A stretch of 64,000 nucleotides of DNA from Emydura subglobosa (taxonomy: Eukaryota > Chordata > Testudines > Chelidae): positions 20,140,912-20,204,911 of the forward strand of contig ML679954.1 of the NCBI GenBank assembly GCA_007922225.1, read 5' to 3'. Below are positions 23,201 through 35,849 of this stretch, piece after piece. The position numbers and the translations under genes were made by a program. The notes below the pieces were generated by a model. The model ran no database searches, was not told the origin of the DNA, and saw nothing but the letters and a program-made list of their open reading frames with translations. Position 1 is the stretch's first letter, and the number at the start of each line of letters is the position of its first letter.

Positions 23201-25880
23201 AGCCTCAATCAAGGCCCTTCCCTGAACCCTGTCCTTCTGTTTCTTTTGCCCTTGCTCACCCCTTAGGCACTACTGCAAACATTATTCCAATCCTCTGTTC
23301 TCCCTTGGCATATCTCCTGCTTCCTCTTGAAGTCTGGCACAATCTCCAAAAATATCACTGTGATCTTTATCTACCACTCTTTCCATCTGCTTGCACTCAA
23401 TGAGACCTGGCTTCTGCTGATGACTTTGCTTCTCCTTTTACTCTTCTCTAAACATAGAGGTGGCCCCAGACTCTCTTTCATCCTTTTTTCTATTCCAATC
23501 CCTGCTTATTTTGAAGTCCCCTACACATCTAGTTTTTCTCTCCCATATCCCTCCAAGTGGCCAATATCTGTTTGATTCCTGGCTAACCCTGGTTTCTCCA
23601 TGACTTTGTTAAGCTCTCTTCCTTCCTGATTCCTCATTCTCTACTCTCATCATGGGAAACTTGTATTTTCATATTGATAACCTCTCTGACTCCACTCTCT
23701 GTCACTTCCTTTGTCTACTTTCTTTGATTTCTAGTTTTGGACAGACTTCCTCATGGTCTCAGTCACTCCTGTGACCTTGTCTTTACTAAATACTGTTCTC
23801 TTTATGATCTCATTTCTGAATTCCTTCTCTTTGATCACCACTCTTTTTCAGCATCTCTCCTCTACTCTATCACTCACCCATATTGTGATCTCCAGTCTAT
23901 TAACCTTTCTGACTTCTCTACTGCTCTCAGCCGCCTTTCACTCCTTGACCTCCCTCCTGTCAACTTAGTGTTCTCTATTTTCATCTCTAACTTCTCTTCT
24001 GTATGTGGCTACTTGAGTCCTTTCATGCACCACTCTGTCTGCCCATATGCCCATTTCTCTCCCCCACATTCACTACCTCCATTCCTGGTTCTGCACTTCT
24101 GATCACCTGCAGAAAACATCTCAGAACTTTGCCAGTTTTTTCCACCGCAAGTTCATTCATTCTTCACTTAGTTCTGCCTTATTCTTCTCTGGACACCTTT
24201 ATTTCTCCTCCTGAAGAGACTTATGCTACCAACGATCTCCCACTCTTCTCTATATTCAGTTTCTTCCATGTTTTCCCTCCAACAAATACCCTCTAATCCC
24301 TCTGTCCAAAATTTAGTCACTATCTTCAAAAACAAATGACATCTGGGGAAATGTCTTCTCTGCTTTTTTCTTGTATTCTTCTACCTTCTCTTTTCCTCCA
24401 GTTTCTGAGTCTGAAGTAACTCTTCTACTAACTTATCTGTGTGCTCTATTTACCTCATTATCTTCTCTTATGTAGTCATTTGTTCCCTCCTTGATTTATC
24501 TTTCGCTTACCTTTTGCCTTCTCTCCCTCTCTCTCATGATTCATTTTTCTTCACATGAAAACATTTCACCTATGGGGGGAGCGGGGAAGTTTTCATAATT
24601 CCCTTGATTATCTACTCTTACACTCCTCTTTCTCTCACCTACAGTGTGTTTTTGTTTTATGTTTTGTTTGTTTGGGGGGGGGAAGTGGTGAATCTCATTT
24701 TTCTCTCGCTTTCCCCCTCTGTTCATGCATTCTCATGATTTTGACTTACCATTTTAATATGGGAACCTCAAAAATCAACCACTCTTTCCTGAACTTTGTG
24801 CAGTTCTGTATCTCAAGCTGACTCCCTGACAGCTCTAGGATGTCCAGCCACCATCTCATACTCATTCATTGCAAAATTGAATTTATTTCCTCCTGACCCT
24901 TTTCATATTATGTAACATCCTTGAGAACTGCACTATCCTTCCTGTCTCCAAGTGCCACAGCCTTGCTATCATCTTTCATTCTTACCTTGCCTCCACTACC
25001 CAATAGTCAATCTCTCACTGAGTCTGTCACTTCGTCCTCTTCAGTAAAACCACCCTTCCCCCTCCTCTCACTATCCAGGCTATGAAGACCCTGTCTATGC
25101 CCGTGTCATCTCTTGTCTTGATTATTGTAACCTCTTCATGTATGATTTGGTTTCTCCTACCTCCAATCTATCCAAAATTCCATAGCTAAAGTACAGTCCT
25201 GGAACCTTATCATTTCTCCAGCCCTGTAGGTGGAATTCCACTGGGTTCCTCTCAAAAGACCTCCCTCTCCACAGAATGGTGGCATTTTAAGAGTACAAAG
25301 CTGTAATCTTTCTCTCTTATTCCTGCAACCGTTGAACTCCCCAAATCCTCCTTGAATCTTCTTCTTGGCTTACTGTTTTTTCTGCCTCAAATTCAGGCTT
25401 CTTGTTCTGAGTCTCCTTACCCTATATGTAGTCTTATGATTTTGCTCTACCTTGTTTTCACCCCTCTTGCTTGCTGTGTTCTTGTCTTGGAGTCTTGATT
25501 TCAGTGGGACTACTCATGCCTAAAGGTGAGAATGTGCTTCTCTGCGTCGTTGGATGAGAGCAGAATGCTCAGCATCTTAGAGGATGGACCCATTAGTGCT
25601 TCAGTTGTCTTTCTCCCACTCAGCTCTGTTCCTTCTATTATGCTATTCCCTGTGCCTAGAATAGTTTCCTCAGTGGTCTCTTTCCTTCAAGTCCCCTTTT
25701 AAAGCCCACATTTTCTACTCTTCTTTCCATGAACAAATCCTATCCTCTTACTTACCTAAACTGTTGTCCCTTCTTTTCTCCTGTGTTTATCCTGTCTAAC
25801 TTGGAGTGAAAGCTCTTCAGGGCAGAGATTGTAAAACACTGTAAACTTATGGTGCTGTATGTTACTTCTAATAATTAGAA
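23201..25880 (+). mobile_element. L2-like LINE, long decayed copy (endonuclease to 3' tail)
   Basis: This is the longest LINE relic in the window, on the + strand. At 23384-23430 the frame reads HLLALNETWL, matching the L-A-L-T-E-T-W-L block of the apurinic endonuclease domain. At 23770-23860 it reads CDLVFTK followed by EFLLFDHHSFSAS, the endonuclease C-terminal block with its paired histidines. At 25106-25150 it reads VISCLDYCNLFM, the same RT block as in the copy at 391-440. Much of the RT between 24100 and 25000 is unrecognisable, probably through deletions. The 3' part (gtgaaagctcttcagggcag at 25807) resembles the end of the copy at 985-1030. A fold-back fragment at 25490-25590 interrupts it. 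Pyrimidine-rich composition and stops show it is dead. Confidence 0.6.
25490..25590. repeat. Fold-back fragment nested in the LINE
   Basis: tttcagtgggactactcatg followed by taaaggtgagaatgtgcttc is the right arm of the palindromic family seen at 37428-37596. It interrupts the L2-like sequence, so it inserted later. Confidence 0.45.
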
Positions 25881-26405
25881 TATCTGTGTTTTGACTATTC
25901 AAGAGTAGTCACATATTTTCCTGCATTCTGTGGTGCCTGAGAGCAATGGGCATAGAATGTGTTATTGCTCTTCACCAAAACTGAGAGGTTCTTTTTTGAG
26001 AGTATAATATGGAGCTGAGTTTCAGATTTTGTTTATTTCGATATGTGTATATACAATGAATAGATTGCTAATAGGCCTATAGATGGAAGCTAATTCAGTA
26101 TTGGCAGGTCATCTTCTACAAACTCTTCCTGGTTGTAGAGAAGTAAAAAACTGAAAATATATGAAAAATTCTTTGGCCTGATAGTTAACTGTGATCCACT
26201 GAAAGAAAATCTTCTGATACAAATGGCCATTATGAAGGGAAGGGAGCAATCTTGTTTCAAATAAGGAAATGAAGAACTGAGGCAAATTATCTGCCACTCT
26301 GGAGGCATAAAGGGCCCTCAACCAGGACTGAAACAGTCCCCAGATAATGCCCCCAGTACAGTACATGAGTGTCCCTGCAGTGTTCTCATACCCTTTTAGC
26401 ACACA
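25881..26405. other. Intergenic, no recognised feature
   Basis: Ordinary AT-rich sequence between the LINE and a hAT-like element. No motif or family recognised. Confidence 0.5.
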
Positions 26406-26413
26406 GTGTAGAG

Positions 26414-26709
26414 CAGCAGTTCCCAAACGTTTTGCCGGTATGAGCCCATTTTTATGAATTATTTCCTTTTGGGAGCCCAGGCAGCATCAAGGAGCGTTTT
26501 GAAGAGCAAAATGGTGTCCTCTGCACAGCATGATCTTCTCCGCATGGTACATGTGAGGTCACACCACATGGGGGACACAATTTTGCTATATGAAATGGTG
26601 CCCTCAGCACAGTCATGCTGGCAAAAAATGCACCTAGGGATTGCTGTGATCCCATCTGCTGATGGCACGATCCCATTTGGGGTTGCAACCCACAGTCTGG
26701 GTACCACTG
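26414..26709. mobile_element. hAT-like non-autonomous DNA element
   Basis: The left end is cagcagttcccaaacgtt. The right end is aacccacagtctgggtacca followed by ctg, and reversed it reads 'cagtggtacccagact'. These are imperfect terminal inverted repeats of the hAT type (CAG-x-GGTTCCCAAA form). The flanking eight bases are gtgtagag and gggtaagg, five of eight matching, which could be a worn target duplication. No transposase is encoded. Length about 296 bp. Confidence 0.55.
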
Positions 26710-27689
26710 GGGTAAGGGCACACCAGGATGGGAGAGGAGGTTGCCAGAGCACAGTGATCACCTGTCCTCTGCCTTCTGTGCGGCACAGCACAGAACCTGT
26801 TCCCCAGCATTTGTAGAGCTACTAGCAAAACCAAAAATTAGTTGAATCTTGAGGTTATTGTGTCAAGTGCTTATCCTACTTGTCTTTTGCAAAAACACCA
26901 TTGGGATCTAATCTCAATTTAATTATTGGCTGATTAAAAATTAAACTATAAGGTCTTGGTATAGCTAATCTGTCAAAAATGAGTGACTACCTTGCACATG
27001 GGAATTTTAAAACCATCAAAAAATCCCATTTGCATGAAATATACTGATGGGGCACTCTTCTGTACATGTTTTCATTGAGAATCTAACATTGCTGTTGTAC
27101 TTCTTTCGTCCATTGGAACTACAAGTAGCATAAAAATTATATTAGCAACAGGACTGCATTTTCTGGTATTCTGCCTTGTTTTAGGGAGGGTGGTTTTTGT
27201 TTTGTTGCTGCTTATTTTGACTTCTGATTTGCTTATATGTTGCTAATATTGTAATAAGGTATGAGACAGCGCCAATATTGATGAAATGTCCAGGACATTT
27301 TATTATTTTCTGAAGCAATTGTTGGTCGAACCTAATTGTAAACTGTATAAGTGCTCACACAGAAGGGGGTTACTGTATGCCATATACCATGTAGCATCTG
27401 AGGGTAAAATAAAATATCACCATTAAACTTACTAAAAAGGTAAAAATGACAATCCTCTGATGTTACAGCTCTGAATACATGCTATGGCCTATTTATTACT
27501 TGCTGAATCTACACGGTTTGAAAAACCTGCTAGTGAGAGCAGGGAACCTAGGAAACTGAAGTTCACCTTCCAACGTTGCCTTCTAAAGCCCTCAAGGAAA
27601 GCGCTTGGCCTTTTGGAGTGGGTGCAGAAAGCCTGAGTTTCCAAATCTTTGGATTCCCGGGGAGCTGTACTTTCAAATCCACGGATACT
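26710..27689. other. Intergenic, no recognised feature
   Basis: AT-rich sequence. I cannot assign any part of it. Confidence 0.5.
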
Positions 27690-28005
27690 ACAGAAGAGCT
27701 GACTGATATATTTTCATTAAATTTTTATTTTGAGGAAAAAATGTCACTTTTGTTGATGAGGAAAAATTTCATAGAAAAACTTCACTTTTGCTTAAATTTT
27801 GCTTTTTTCAATGATATCCCTAAAATTTTCACTTAAAACTCTTTTTTTTTTTTTTAAATGGGGATCAGGTGGGTGGCAGGGGGAATGGTATTGGTTTTTT
27901 GTTTAAAAAAAAAATCAGCTTAATGGGAAATATTAAACAAAACAAAATCCTCCCACCCCCAAATTCCTCCCAAAAAAATGCCATTTTTTGACCAGCTCTA
28001 TAGTA
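27690..28005. mobile_element. TIR element of the 'gaccagctct' family
   Basis: The right end reads attttttgaccagctctata, the terminal motif of a MITE family common in turtles; the interior is rich in poly-T and poly-A stretches such as the T run at 27842-27855. The left end is worn and placed only roughly. A better bounded relative is at 47722-48080. Confidence 0.4.
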
Positions 28006-29254
28006 GAGCCGCCTTTGGGTGTATGTCTTTTTCCAGAGCAGTCTACAGGCACCCCGATGCAGCAGCATGGCTCCTCTTGGCAGCCTCACCTCACATCTGT
28101 GCAGCACAAGCGGTGGAGAGGACCCTGGGGGAATCCATGCTTGGAGTAGCCTTCACTCCCACACAGGTATCAGACTGGTGTGGAATGGAGCATGCTGCAT
28201 GGGGCTGTTGCTTCCAAGCTCCAGCTCATAACCAGTGTAGTAATGACCCAGTGAAGCTGATGCAGGGGAGGTCTGGGAGGTATTCCACGGAGCAGCCGTG
28301 TCTCCTGTTCATTGCCAATCTGATATTTTTAAGGTCATTTTAACATGAAAGTGTTCGTTATTTATTCTGAGCACTAATGCTTTGTTTACTTTTTTTGTTT
28401 TAACACAACTGTGTTACTTATTTTAACATCCCTGCCATGGCCTGACCCAACAGCTGAAATGGCTTCTTTTGACAAGCTTTTCCTCACCAGAAAGGTGGAA
28501 ACTTCAAGGTGTGTTTTCAGAACTATGGAAAGTGATTGATAAACGTGCATTTATTGAGGGCCTGATTATGGATTTCTCATCCCTGCTCCAGCTGGAACAG
28601 CATAAAGGGGCTCTAATGGTGCTGAATCTGGCCATGGAACAGTTTCCCTCAGTGCAGAAACTTTGGTTGACAGCCATAAGGCAAACTTCTGAGAATTTCC
28701 TTGCAAGCCCTCAAGTAGTGGGCTCATGCAGGATAGGGCTGGACGGGGGACAAGGGGAAGTCATGTCAGGGCACGGCCACAGAATGCAGCATTGCAGAGA
28801 TTCGGGATAGTGCTACAGCTTATAAGACAGACCTCCATAACTTAGACAGGGCCCTCTTGCTGTGCAAATTGCACATGAGACTATGGAACAGCTCAAAATT
28901 TGGGGGGCCCCAAAATGGTTTAGAGTCACTGTAGCTTCCCTTACCCCAGGCTACAAATTTTGTGCTGCGCCTCATTTTGAAAATCTTGGCCAAGGTCTTT
29001 TGAAATTGAAGCAAAAAATGTAATACATACTTACAATAATCCTGTTTCGCTAACTTTAATTTAACTGAAAAAGCTGCTTCTGTCCTCAAGGAAATCTGAA
29101 ATGAAATGGTAAGTATGTGTTTTCACTCTTAATGCTTAAATGGATATACAGACTGAGATAGCATAAAGAAGCCCAGACGGTTTCAGAAAAAGTGATGGAC
29201 TAATCTTAGCTTTGTGTTCTCCTACCATTATAGAGGATCTTGAGTCTGATATGG
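28006..29254. other. Intergenic, no recognised feature
   Basis: The block 28020-28310 is GC-richer than its surroundings and may be a repeat, but I cannot name it. An open frame at 28469-28810 has no recognisable protein and is not called. Confidence 0.45.
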
Positions 29255-29350
29255 AAACATAGATGGCTGGATCCTCTGGTGTTAATCAAGTGACTTCATT
29301 GGCTTCAGTAGAACTATGCTGATTCACACCAATTGAGCATTTTGCCCTGA
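29255..29350. repeat. Old interspersed repeat fragment
   Basis: Reads tcattggcttcagtagaact and then gctgattcacaccaattgag, the usual core of an ancient sauropsid repeat ('gctgatttacaccagctgag' type). Confidence 0.4.
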
Positions 29351-30814
29351 TTTTCTTAGACAGCTTGGTTGCCCACTTATTTTATCTGTGTACAAGAAAT
29401 GTCATGACTATAAAGAAAAAAAAATAGATTTTTGCAGATTGATCATTGAGACTGTTAAAAATACCCATTGAATCTTAATCCAGTAAAAGTAAGGAAATGC
29501 AGAGTTAATTCTCTCACTTAATTAATTCCCAGACATCTGGATGAATTAAATTAGAACTTTAACCGTGTTTTTTTTTCTCTCCTGTCAGTTTGACAAAGCT
29601 GTTTTACCTTTAGAAAAATAATAAACAAAAAATGTATTTCATATATGTATTTTAGCGCTGGGCTTACAAAATATTACTTGTTTATATAGAGAGATGTACA
29701 TCTCTAAATTGATCTGCAGTTATCCAGATACATTTGTTACCATCTATCGCTGTATCTCACTATTACATTGTGCTCGTGTGTTTTATGAAGGTGAATATCA
29801 TTTCCATGGTAAAAATCTAAAGACTGGTCATATGTACACAAAATGTTAGGTTTATATCTTTATAAATCTCTTGTGCCACAAAATGAAGCAATTATTTGGC
29901 CTTGCCAATAGATTGTATTGGTATCAGTAATAACGATGGCTGTTAGTAAGCCTGTGAAACTGATGCAAGCTTCATTAAATAGAGCCCTGCTGATACTGGC
30001 CATTGATCCAAAAGCTAGCACAGGTGTACTTGGCCACAGTATTTCCTCCCCTTACCATTTACTTCTCTCTGGGGATAACCCATCAGAAGAAATGGCTCAT
30101 TTGCCTCGAGTTTTGAGAAGCTGTGTGCAGTTTGATTACTATTGTCAGCCCAGCCATTATTGCTGTAAATCAAATTCCAACCTGATGAGGGCAAAAAGAT
30201 CATGTAACTGGTCCATTTCTTTGTTGTGGCATTCTGCTGCTACAATATTTGATCTTTCAGTATGATATGATACACTTCAAGAAGATCACGTGGCAGCACA
30301 AGTATGTGGTACTTGAAAGGCATTTGTCTTTTAAAACTGGATTGTACTATAAAAAGATGATTGGTTTGAGCTATAACATTAATTCCGTATTGAAAGGTTA
30401 AAAAAAAGGGGGGAACTTTTCAACAGTATCCTTTAAGATCCTAAATATTTTGTTATAAACTTTAATTTCATTTGAAAACCTTTTTTTCCTTTGCTTTCCT
30501 GCCAACCACAGGCCCATATGGATAGAAACAGATGACATCTCGAAGGCTCTTTGGTGTCTAATGTATCACTCTTCATATAGACTACATTCTTCTGATTTTT
30601 TTATCCTCTTCAGCCCCGGTTTGAGTGACCCCCATCTTTAGTAACAACATTGACAACTTCTGCCTCAGAGCTGCCTCAGGACTGCATAAAGTATACTGAT
30701 AATCTTCTGTGTTCAGGTGCATCTCAGGGTATTTCTAATGCTATGAGGTACAGTAGGGACTTGGCAGATTTTCTGCCCCTACCAGTGATGTTGCTCTTTG
30801 TAAATGTGTATAGA
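29351..30814. other. Intergenic, possible conserved block at 29915-30245
   Basis: Mostly AT-rich. The block 29915-30245 has even base composition, no repeat character and clustered motifs (for example ttactattgtcagcccagcc), a texture typical of conserved non-coding elements. This is an impression, not a proof. Confidence 0.3.
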
Positions 30815-30839
30815 GTAAATATAATATTATATTACAGTA

Positions 30840-30920
30840 CCCAAAGGTCTGGATTGGGGCCCCTTTGTGCTAGGTGCTGTAGAGACACACATGAAAGTAA
30901 GTTCTCTACCCAGTAGTGTT
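30840..30920. repeat. Common amniote repeat fragment ('gtgctaggtgctgta' family)
   Basis: The piece ttgtgctaggtgctgtagag followed by acacacatgaaagtaagttc matches the copies at 32870 and 56590. The family is familiar from sauropsid genomes; I do not assign a class. Confidence 0.5.
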
Positions 30921-32452
30921 CAAAGCCCGTAAACAAATTTTGCAGTATTGTTGTGTGTGTTGAACTAGGTCTTTTGCCCCTTGATGCCCACAGCCATCAT
31001 TGTACATGGAACACGGGATAGTGACTTGCCTTCAGGAAAGCACCTTTACTGGTGTAAAATCCACATTCTGTGTAAACCAGTTAAAGTCAGAATTTGGCCC
31101 TTCATTTTCTCCCTTATTTTTATCTTCCTTCTTGTGGCTGGGACAATAAAGACTCTTACCACAGTAAGAACTAAATATTAACAACCACAAATGATTGTTG
31201 ATCTAAAATCCACTGCAGTCTAATGTTAAATACAAGAAGTCTCCATACGTTAGCCCTAGAATGCACTGAACTGCCTCCTTTAAATGCAGAACTGTGTAAT
31301 TCAATTAGTGGTCCCATAAATTTTAAATTATATCATATTGTTATTACCTTACATAATATTTTAGACTATATTATGTACATTATCACTTCTTTTTATTAAA
31401 CAGTTAGTGTAAAATGCCTAGGCCATGAGACTGCAGTAAAATTAATTGCATTTTTCAGAGCTCTTAGTTATTGTCTTTATATTCGCTCTTTGAGGTCTCA
31501 CCAAGGTTGAAATGCAATATTTCATTCTTGACATTTAATCCATGAAAGTGTCCTTGGAGATGTATTATTCCTTTAAAATAATTTATGTGTACTTTGGAAT
31601 GATTGCACCTGCAGAAGGTATATCAGTATCATATGTGTGTCTCATTTGAAAACCCATATAAAATAATTATTTTATAAGAAACAGCATAATTTTCTCTGTG
31701 GGATTGTTTTTTATTTAAATATATATAGATATTTATAAGACAGTTGTGTAAATAATCAGATTATGGCTGTTTATAAAGGTAATCACTGACATGTCATTGC
31801 TTTTATCCCAGGTTATTCTGTTTCATATATTACTTAGAGATGGCATAGCCAATTTGTAAATACGAGTACCTCTGAGTACAGGACTACCTACTATTCTTGT
31901 ACATTAGGATCTGTAAGCCATTGCATTCTAAAGATCTGTCCGCATTATGGCTTGTAACTATGTAAGGCATCTATCTTACTGAGTAAGGATGTATAGCCAT
32001 GAAGACATCCACTCTGGAAAAGGTCCATTTGGTACAAAATCTGCTTAGTGTAACCCATGTCAAAGTGAATACATCATCCTGGTGGTCTGTTTCCTGTACT
32101 GTCTCCAGCTCAGTCTCTCTGTCCTGATATTCTAAGTCCTCCATAGAACTGGCCTTAAGTAGCTGTGAGACTGCCTCTTGTTCCCCAACTGTGACCTCCC
32201 ATGACCGCTTCATTCCACTGAAACGATGTTGTTGACAAATAGTGAGAGACTTGTGAGGATGAGAGAGAACTTTCCCAGGACGTGGCTCTTGACTGTTGGG
32301 CTAACCTCCGCAAGAGCTAAGAATGACCATGGTGCTCACTGCATTGACAACCAACTGCAACAGTCATCTCTTTGAGCTTTTCCTCAGTGTGTTCTTCTGC
32401 TCTCCCCACATCCATTCACTCACATACGTAAACATTAAAACACCCTTCAAAG
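30921..32452. other. Intergenic, no recognised feature
   Basis: AT-rich sequence with no exon, repeat family or motif that I can support. Confidence 0.5.
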
Positions 32453-32570
32453 CAGTGCTTAACTTGTAATAAAAGAGAGGCTAGAGCTCAAGCAATTTTT
32501 TTACTTTCATAACTGATATGACAAGTCCAGAGGTGCCGGGGTTCAGCATTGCTATAAAGTGATCAAGCTA
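32453..32570. repeat. Probable short TIR element ('cagtgcttaa' family)
   Basis: Starts cagtgcttaacttgtaat and contains tccagaggtgccggggttca. The right end (tataaagtgatcaagc) is a worn inverted copy of the left. It resembles a short hAT-like reptile element. Confidence 0.4.
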
Positions 32571-32869
32571 TTTCTCCTATTAGCTGGGAAGGAAGAAACA
32601 AGAAGTGAAAGTAGTTAGTTATTCATATAATGGCCTGTGAATATTTATATTGTGGTGGAGCGTAGGAGCCCCAGTTATACCCACAGTGTTGTATAGGGGA
32701 AATTATTATGTAGTGAGCTTTATCAACAGAAGCATGGAGCAAGGCAAACAAGCCAGCAACACCTATCTGTACAGTCCTCAGCAAACAGTAAAGTGTTTCC
32801 TGTTACTTAAAAAGTCTCCAATATCTTTCCTTACGTTACAATAGCAAGTTGACAACAACTAAAATACCA

Positions 32870-33020
32870 ATCATAGACGAGATCTCTGCTCTGCTACGTG
32901 CTGTACAAACACATGCTGAGAGACAGTCCCCAACCCAAAGTGTTTACAGTCTAAACACAGGACAGACAAAGGATTAGGAAAAGATTTGCTTTCCCCATTT
33001 TAAAGATGGAGCACCGAGGA
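32870..33020. repeat. Common amniote repeat ('gtgctgtacaaacac' family)
   Basis: Contains gtgctgtacaaacacatgct, then gacagtccccaacccaaagt, then tttacagtctaaacacagg and acagacaaagg, the standard order of this family. Best copy here together with 56590-56760. Confidence 0.6.
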
Positions 33021-34061
33021 TAGAGATAGCAATGATGAGGTTGGGTGAATCTATTGTTGTTTCTATTTTTAAATACTTTGAGGAAGCTGATACTACTGGG
33101 ATGGGTCACATATAGGTGTCTAGTTTGTTAGCTAAGGGCTCCTGGTGTGAATAAGCGAGTGCACAATCAAGTTGTAACACAGTTTAGTTCTGTAATGCCA
33201 TTATTTAACTGAGCAGAGATGGCGTCCTGTTTTCTGAATGCTGTGCATTCAAATGCAGAAGAGAGAGACTCCTTGCCTTGTAAAGGACAGCTGCAGTGCA
33301 GCTGCCATTGAGGTCAGATTCCACAGGCACCACAGTGCTCCCCCTCTCAGAGACTTTATTTTTGTGCTTTTGTTGTGTGTTTCCCTTCATCTGAAATAAA
33401 GCATCTGGACTGAAAAGTATATTCTGCGGTTTCTATGTGGGGGAAACACAGCACATATCTACCATGGATTGCAAACTGTGTTTAAAATTCTATAGGCTAC
33501 TTAAGGTTTCCAGCATGGTTGTTGCTACCATGGGTCAATGTGGCTGAGTAGAGAGGGCATTAGTTGACAGTTAGGGGATTTTGTAGCTACTTACAGTAAC
33601 TAGCCTTGAAGGCATAAATCATAGTTTCCCTTGATTAAATCCCATGTCCCTCTGTGATTTGACTTCTGTATGACTTCTTTGGAACCGTTTCATTTTTTCT
33701 TTGACCACGTAGGGGTCTAGACAGGAGAGATTTTTAAGTGTAAATTGACATTAAATGTTCTTTAAAAGTAAATGCTACAAAAGTCTCTCCTCCCGCTGTC
33801 TCCTTCCTCATCCTCTCAATATCTGTGAAATATTTTGGAGTGGCTCTTTGTCTTCCGTGGAGAAGAAGTTGTTTCCCTACTCTGCCACACCCTGTAGAAG
33901 CTCTGAGAGTTGCTCTGTTTCAGGCAGGCACATGGTTCCAAGGAGCACAACTGCTGCTCCACACTTGTATACAGGGTATGACATCACTACCCCCACACCT
34001 AGGAGCCAGGGATCCATCCCTGTACACCTTCTTGGAAGAGGACTTGCTACTGTGGGCACCA
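33021..34061. other. Intergenic, no recognised feature
   Basis: No exon or repeat family recognised. Several short open frames overlap on both strands at 33755-34060; none resembles a known protein. Confidence 0.45.
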
Positions 34062-34230
34062 GGGCCAAGATTTTCAGACGTGACTGCTAATTTTGGATGC
34101 CCAACTTCAGATACCTTAAAGGGACCTGATTGTTCAGGAGTGCTGTTCGTCTGCCCTCTGAAAATCAGGCTCATTTAAGATGTCTCTATTTGAGTGCCCA
34201 GAAATCACTAATCACTTTTGAGCATCACAA
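34062..34230. repeat. Fold-back element, 'gattttcag' family
   Basis: Starts gggccaagattttcagacg. It has inner arms ttcagataccttaaaggg and ctctgaaaatcaggctcatt, then ends near aatcacttttgagcatc. This is the usual plan of a common reptile palindromic repeat. Confidence 0.5.
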
Positions 34231-34529
34231 TTTTTGTGCTCAGTTTGGGTTGGAAAGTAGGAGAGGGGTATTCCTTCAATCTTCCTTTAACTCCTGTATA
34301 TCATCCTAGCACTGGGTATAGTCTTGCTGTAATATCTCAAATCCCATCTCAGTTTCTCATATAGCTGTTGTGGGTATGTCTGGAATTTCACAGTGGACAT
34401 TCTTCTCAGTCAAGGCACTTGATGGCAAATACTATGAATGCACAGAAGTCAATGAAGCTAAGGCACCTTCACAGCTGCAAGCAAAGCCTGCTTCTAGTCT
34501 TCCAAACAGCCCCGCAGTGGGCAAACTTA

Positions 34530-35720
34530 TAGGTAGGGCTGGTAATTATAGGCAGGTCTGTCAGCAAGGTTGCCTGACACTTCCCATTATAAAATCCTAT
34601 TTTCAGTCGCTTAAAACTTTGCCGAAATTAAAACGTGTAGGTTGAGTTTTTCCATATCAAGGCTCGGCCTCAGGCTTAATTATTTTGGAAGATAGCAGCC
34701 AAAGCCCTTCAGATATTTCAAAGAATAAGTCTAGGGAGAATGACATTGTTTTGCCCATAATTAAAAAAAATAAATTCTGATTTCTTGGAAAACCTCTAGA
34801 GCCTCCGTACTTTGGAGTAGGAACTTGAAATTTGGCAGAGGGCAATGGCCTTTGTGTCAGGGATGTGCCTTTTGCTGTTCCCATGAAAATCTTCCTGATT
34901 TTGGCCAAGTTATGAGCCTTTGAAAAAAATGGCAGTTTTCACATGCTTTGTAGTGACATCATCCATTTTAGCAGTTAAATTTCCAGAAGTTTCCATCTGC
35001 ACTAAGTATGCTCCAGCCTGGGACTGAGCAGGACTTTCCCTGAAATTGCAACTCTGGGCTGCTGTGAGCCAGGCTGGGTCCAGATGCCTGAATGACAGCA
35101 GGGAACCTCTGTCTCCTGTCTTCTCAATGACCCTCTTCTGGCAGGTAGAGGAGGAAGCTACCTGAGACAAATGCAGAAGAAACGAGAGCTCCACCTTGGA
35201 GAAGGTGACAGGAGTAGATGGAACAAGGAGCCTGGGGGAAGGACCCTGGGACTAAAAGCTTTTGGGGGGAGAGGAACACTGGGAATAGAGTTGTGTTGTG
35301 GGGGCTGGGACTGGCTGGACAAGAAGACTGCAATTGGGAGGCCGGGGAGGGAGACTGGGTCTGGGAGCCAAAGGTAGAAATTTGTCTGGGCAAAGAAATT
35401 GGGACAACAAGCTAGGATATACACTGAGGTTGGATGAGGAGCCTGGAAGGGAGATGGCAAGTGGAAGGCCAGGGGGGATGGGTAATGTGGGGTGACTGGA
35501 GGCTATCGTGGATGAAAGAGATGAATAGATGAGAAGCCTATGAGGGAACTGGAACTTGCTAGGAAAGTAAACTGGGACTAGGATGAGAATCAAGGTGATT
35601 GTTGACTGGGACTGGCTATGTGAGAATAGGATTAGGACAAAGAGACGGGTGGGGAAGAGATAGGACTGGACCAGAGAGAGGTTGAAGTGAATGGATCAGA
35701 AGTTGTGCTTAGCAGGAATG
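34530..35720. mobile_element. Unnamed interspersed repeat with purine-rich second half
   Basis: I recognise the sequence as belonging to a family seen repeatedly in turtle DNA, by pieces such as agccaaagcccttcagatat, ccagcctgggactgagcagg and tgggactggctgg. The first half (34530-35160) is AT-balanced. The second half (35160-35720) is G and A rich on the + strand, built from loose units of 'actgggactggct' and 'gagcctggaagg' type. No coding capacity is recognisable. Class unknown; LTR or DNA element are both possible. Confidence 0.4.
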
Positions 35721-35849
35721 GGTAGAAAGAGATTGTGTCCACTATAGGAAACTTCTTTCCAGAGCCTGTAACAGAACCTAAGATTCCTGAGTCCCATTGT
35801 TCCTCCACTGTAGCATATATCTTTCAAATCCACCGCCAGAGTGCCCCCA

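Noticed and set aside
23737..24102. 121-codon open frame as a possible host gene
   Set aside because: It matches the C-terminal endonuclease block of an L2-like LINE and is part of that relic.
26459..26816. Overlapping open frames of 110-120 codons on both strands
   Set aside because: They lie in a non-autonomous hAT-like element bounded by inverted ends and resemble no protein.
28469..28810. 113-codon open frame on the + strand
   Set aside because: No recognisable domain, no splice context, no codon pattern unlike its surroundings; length is within chance for this GC-richer block.
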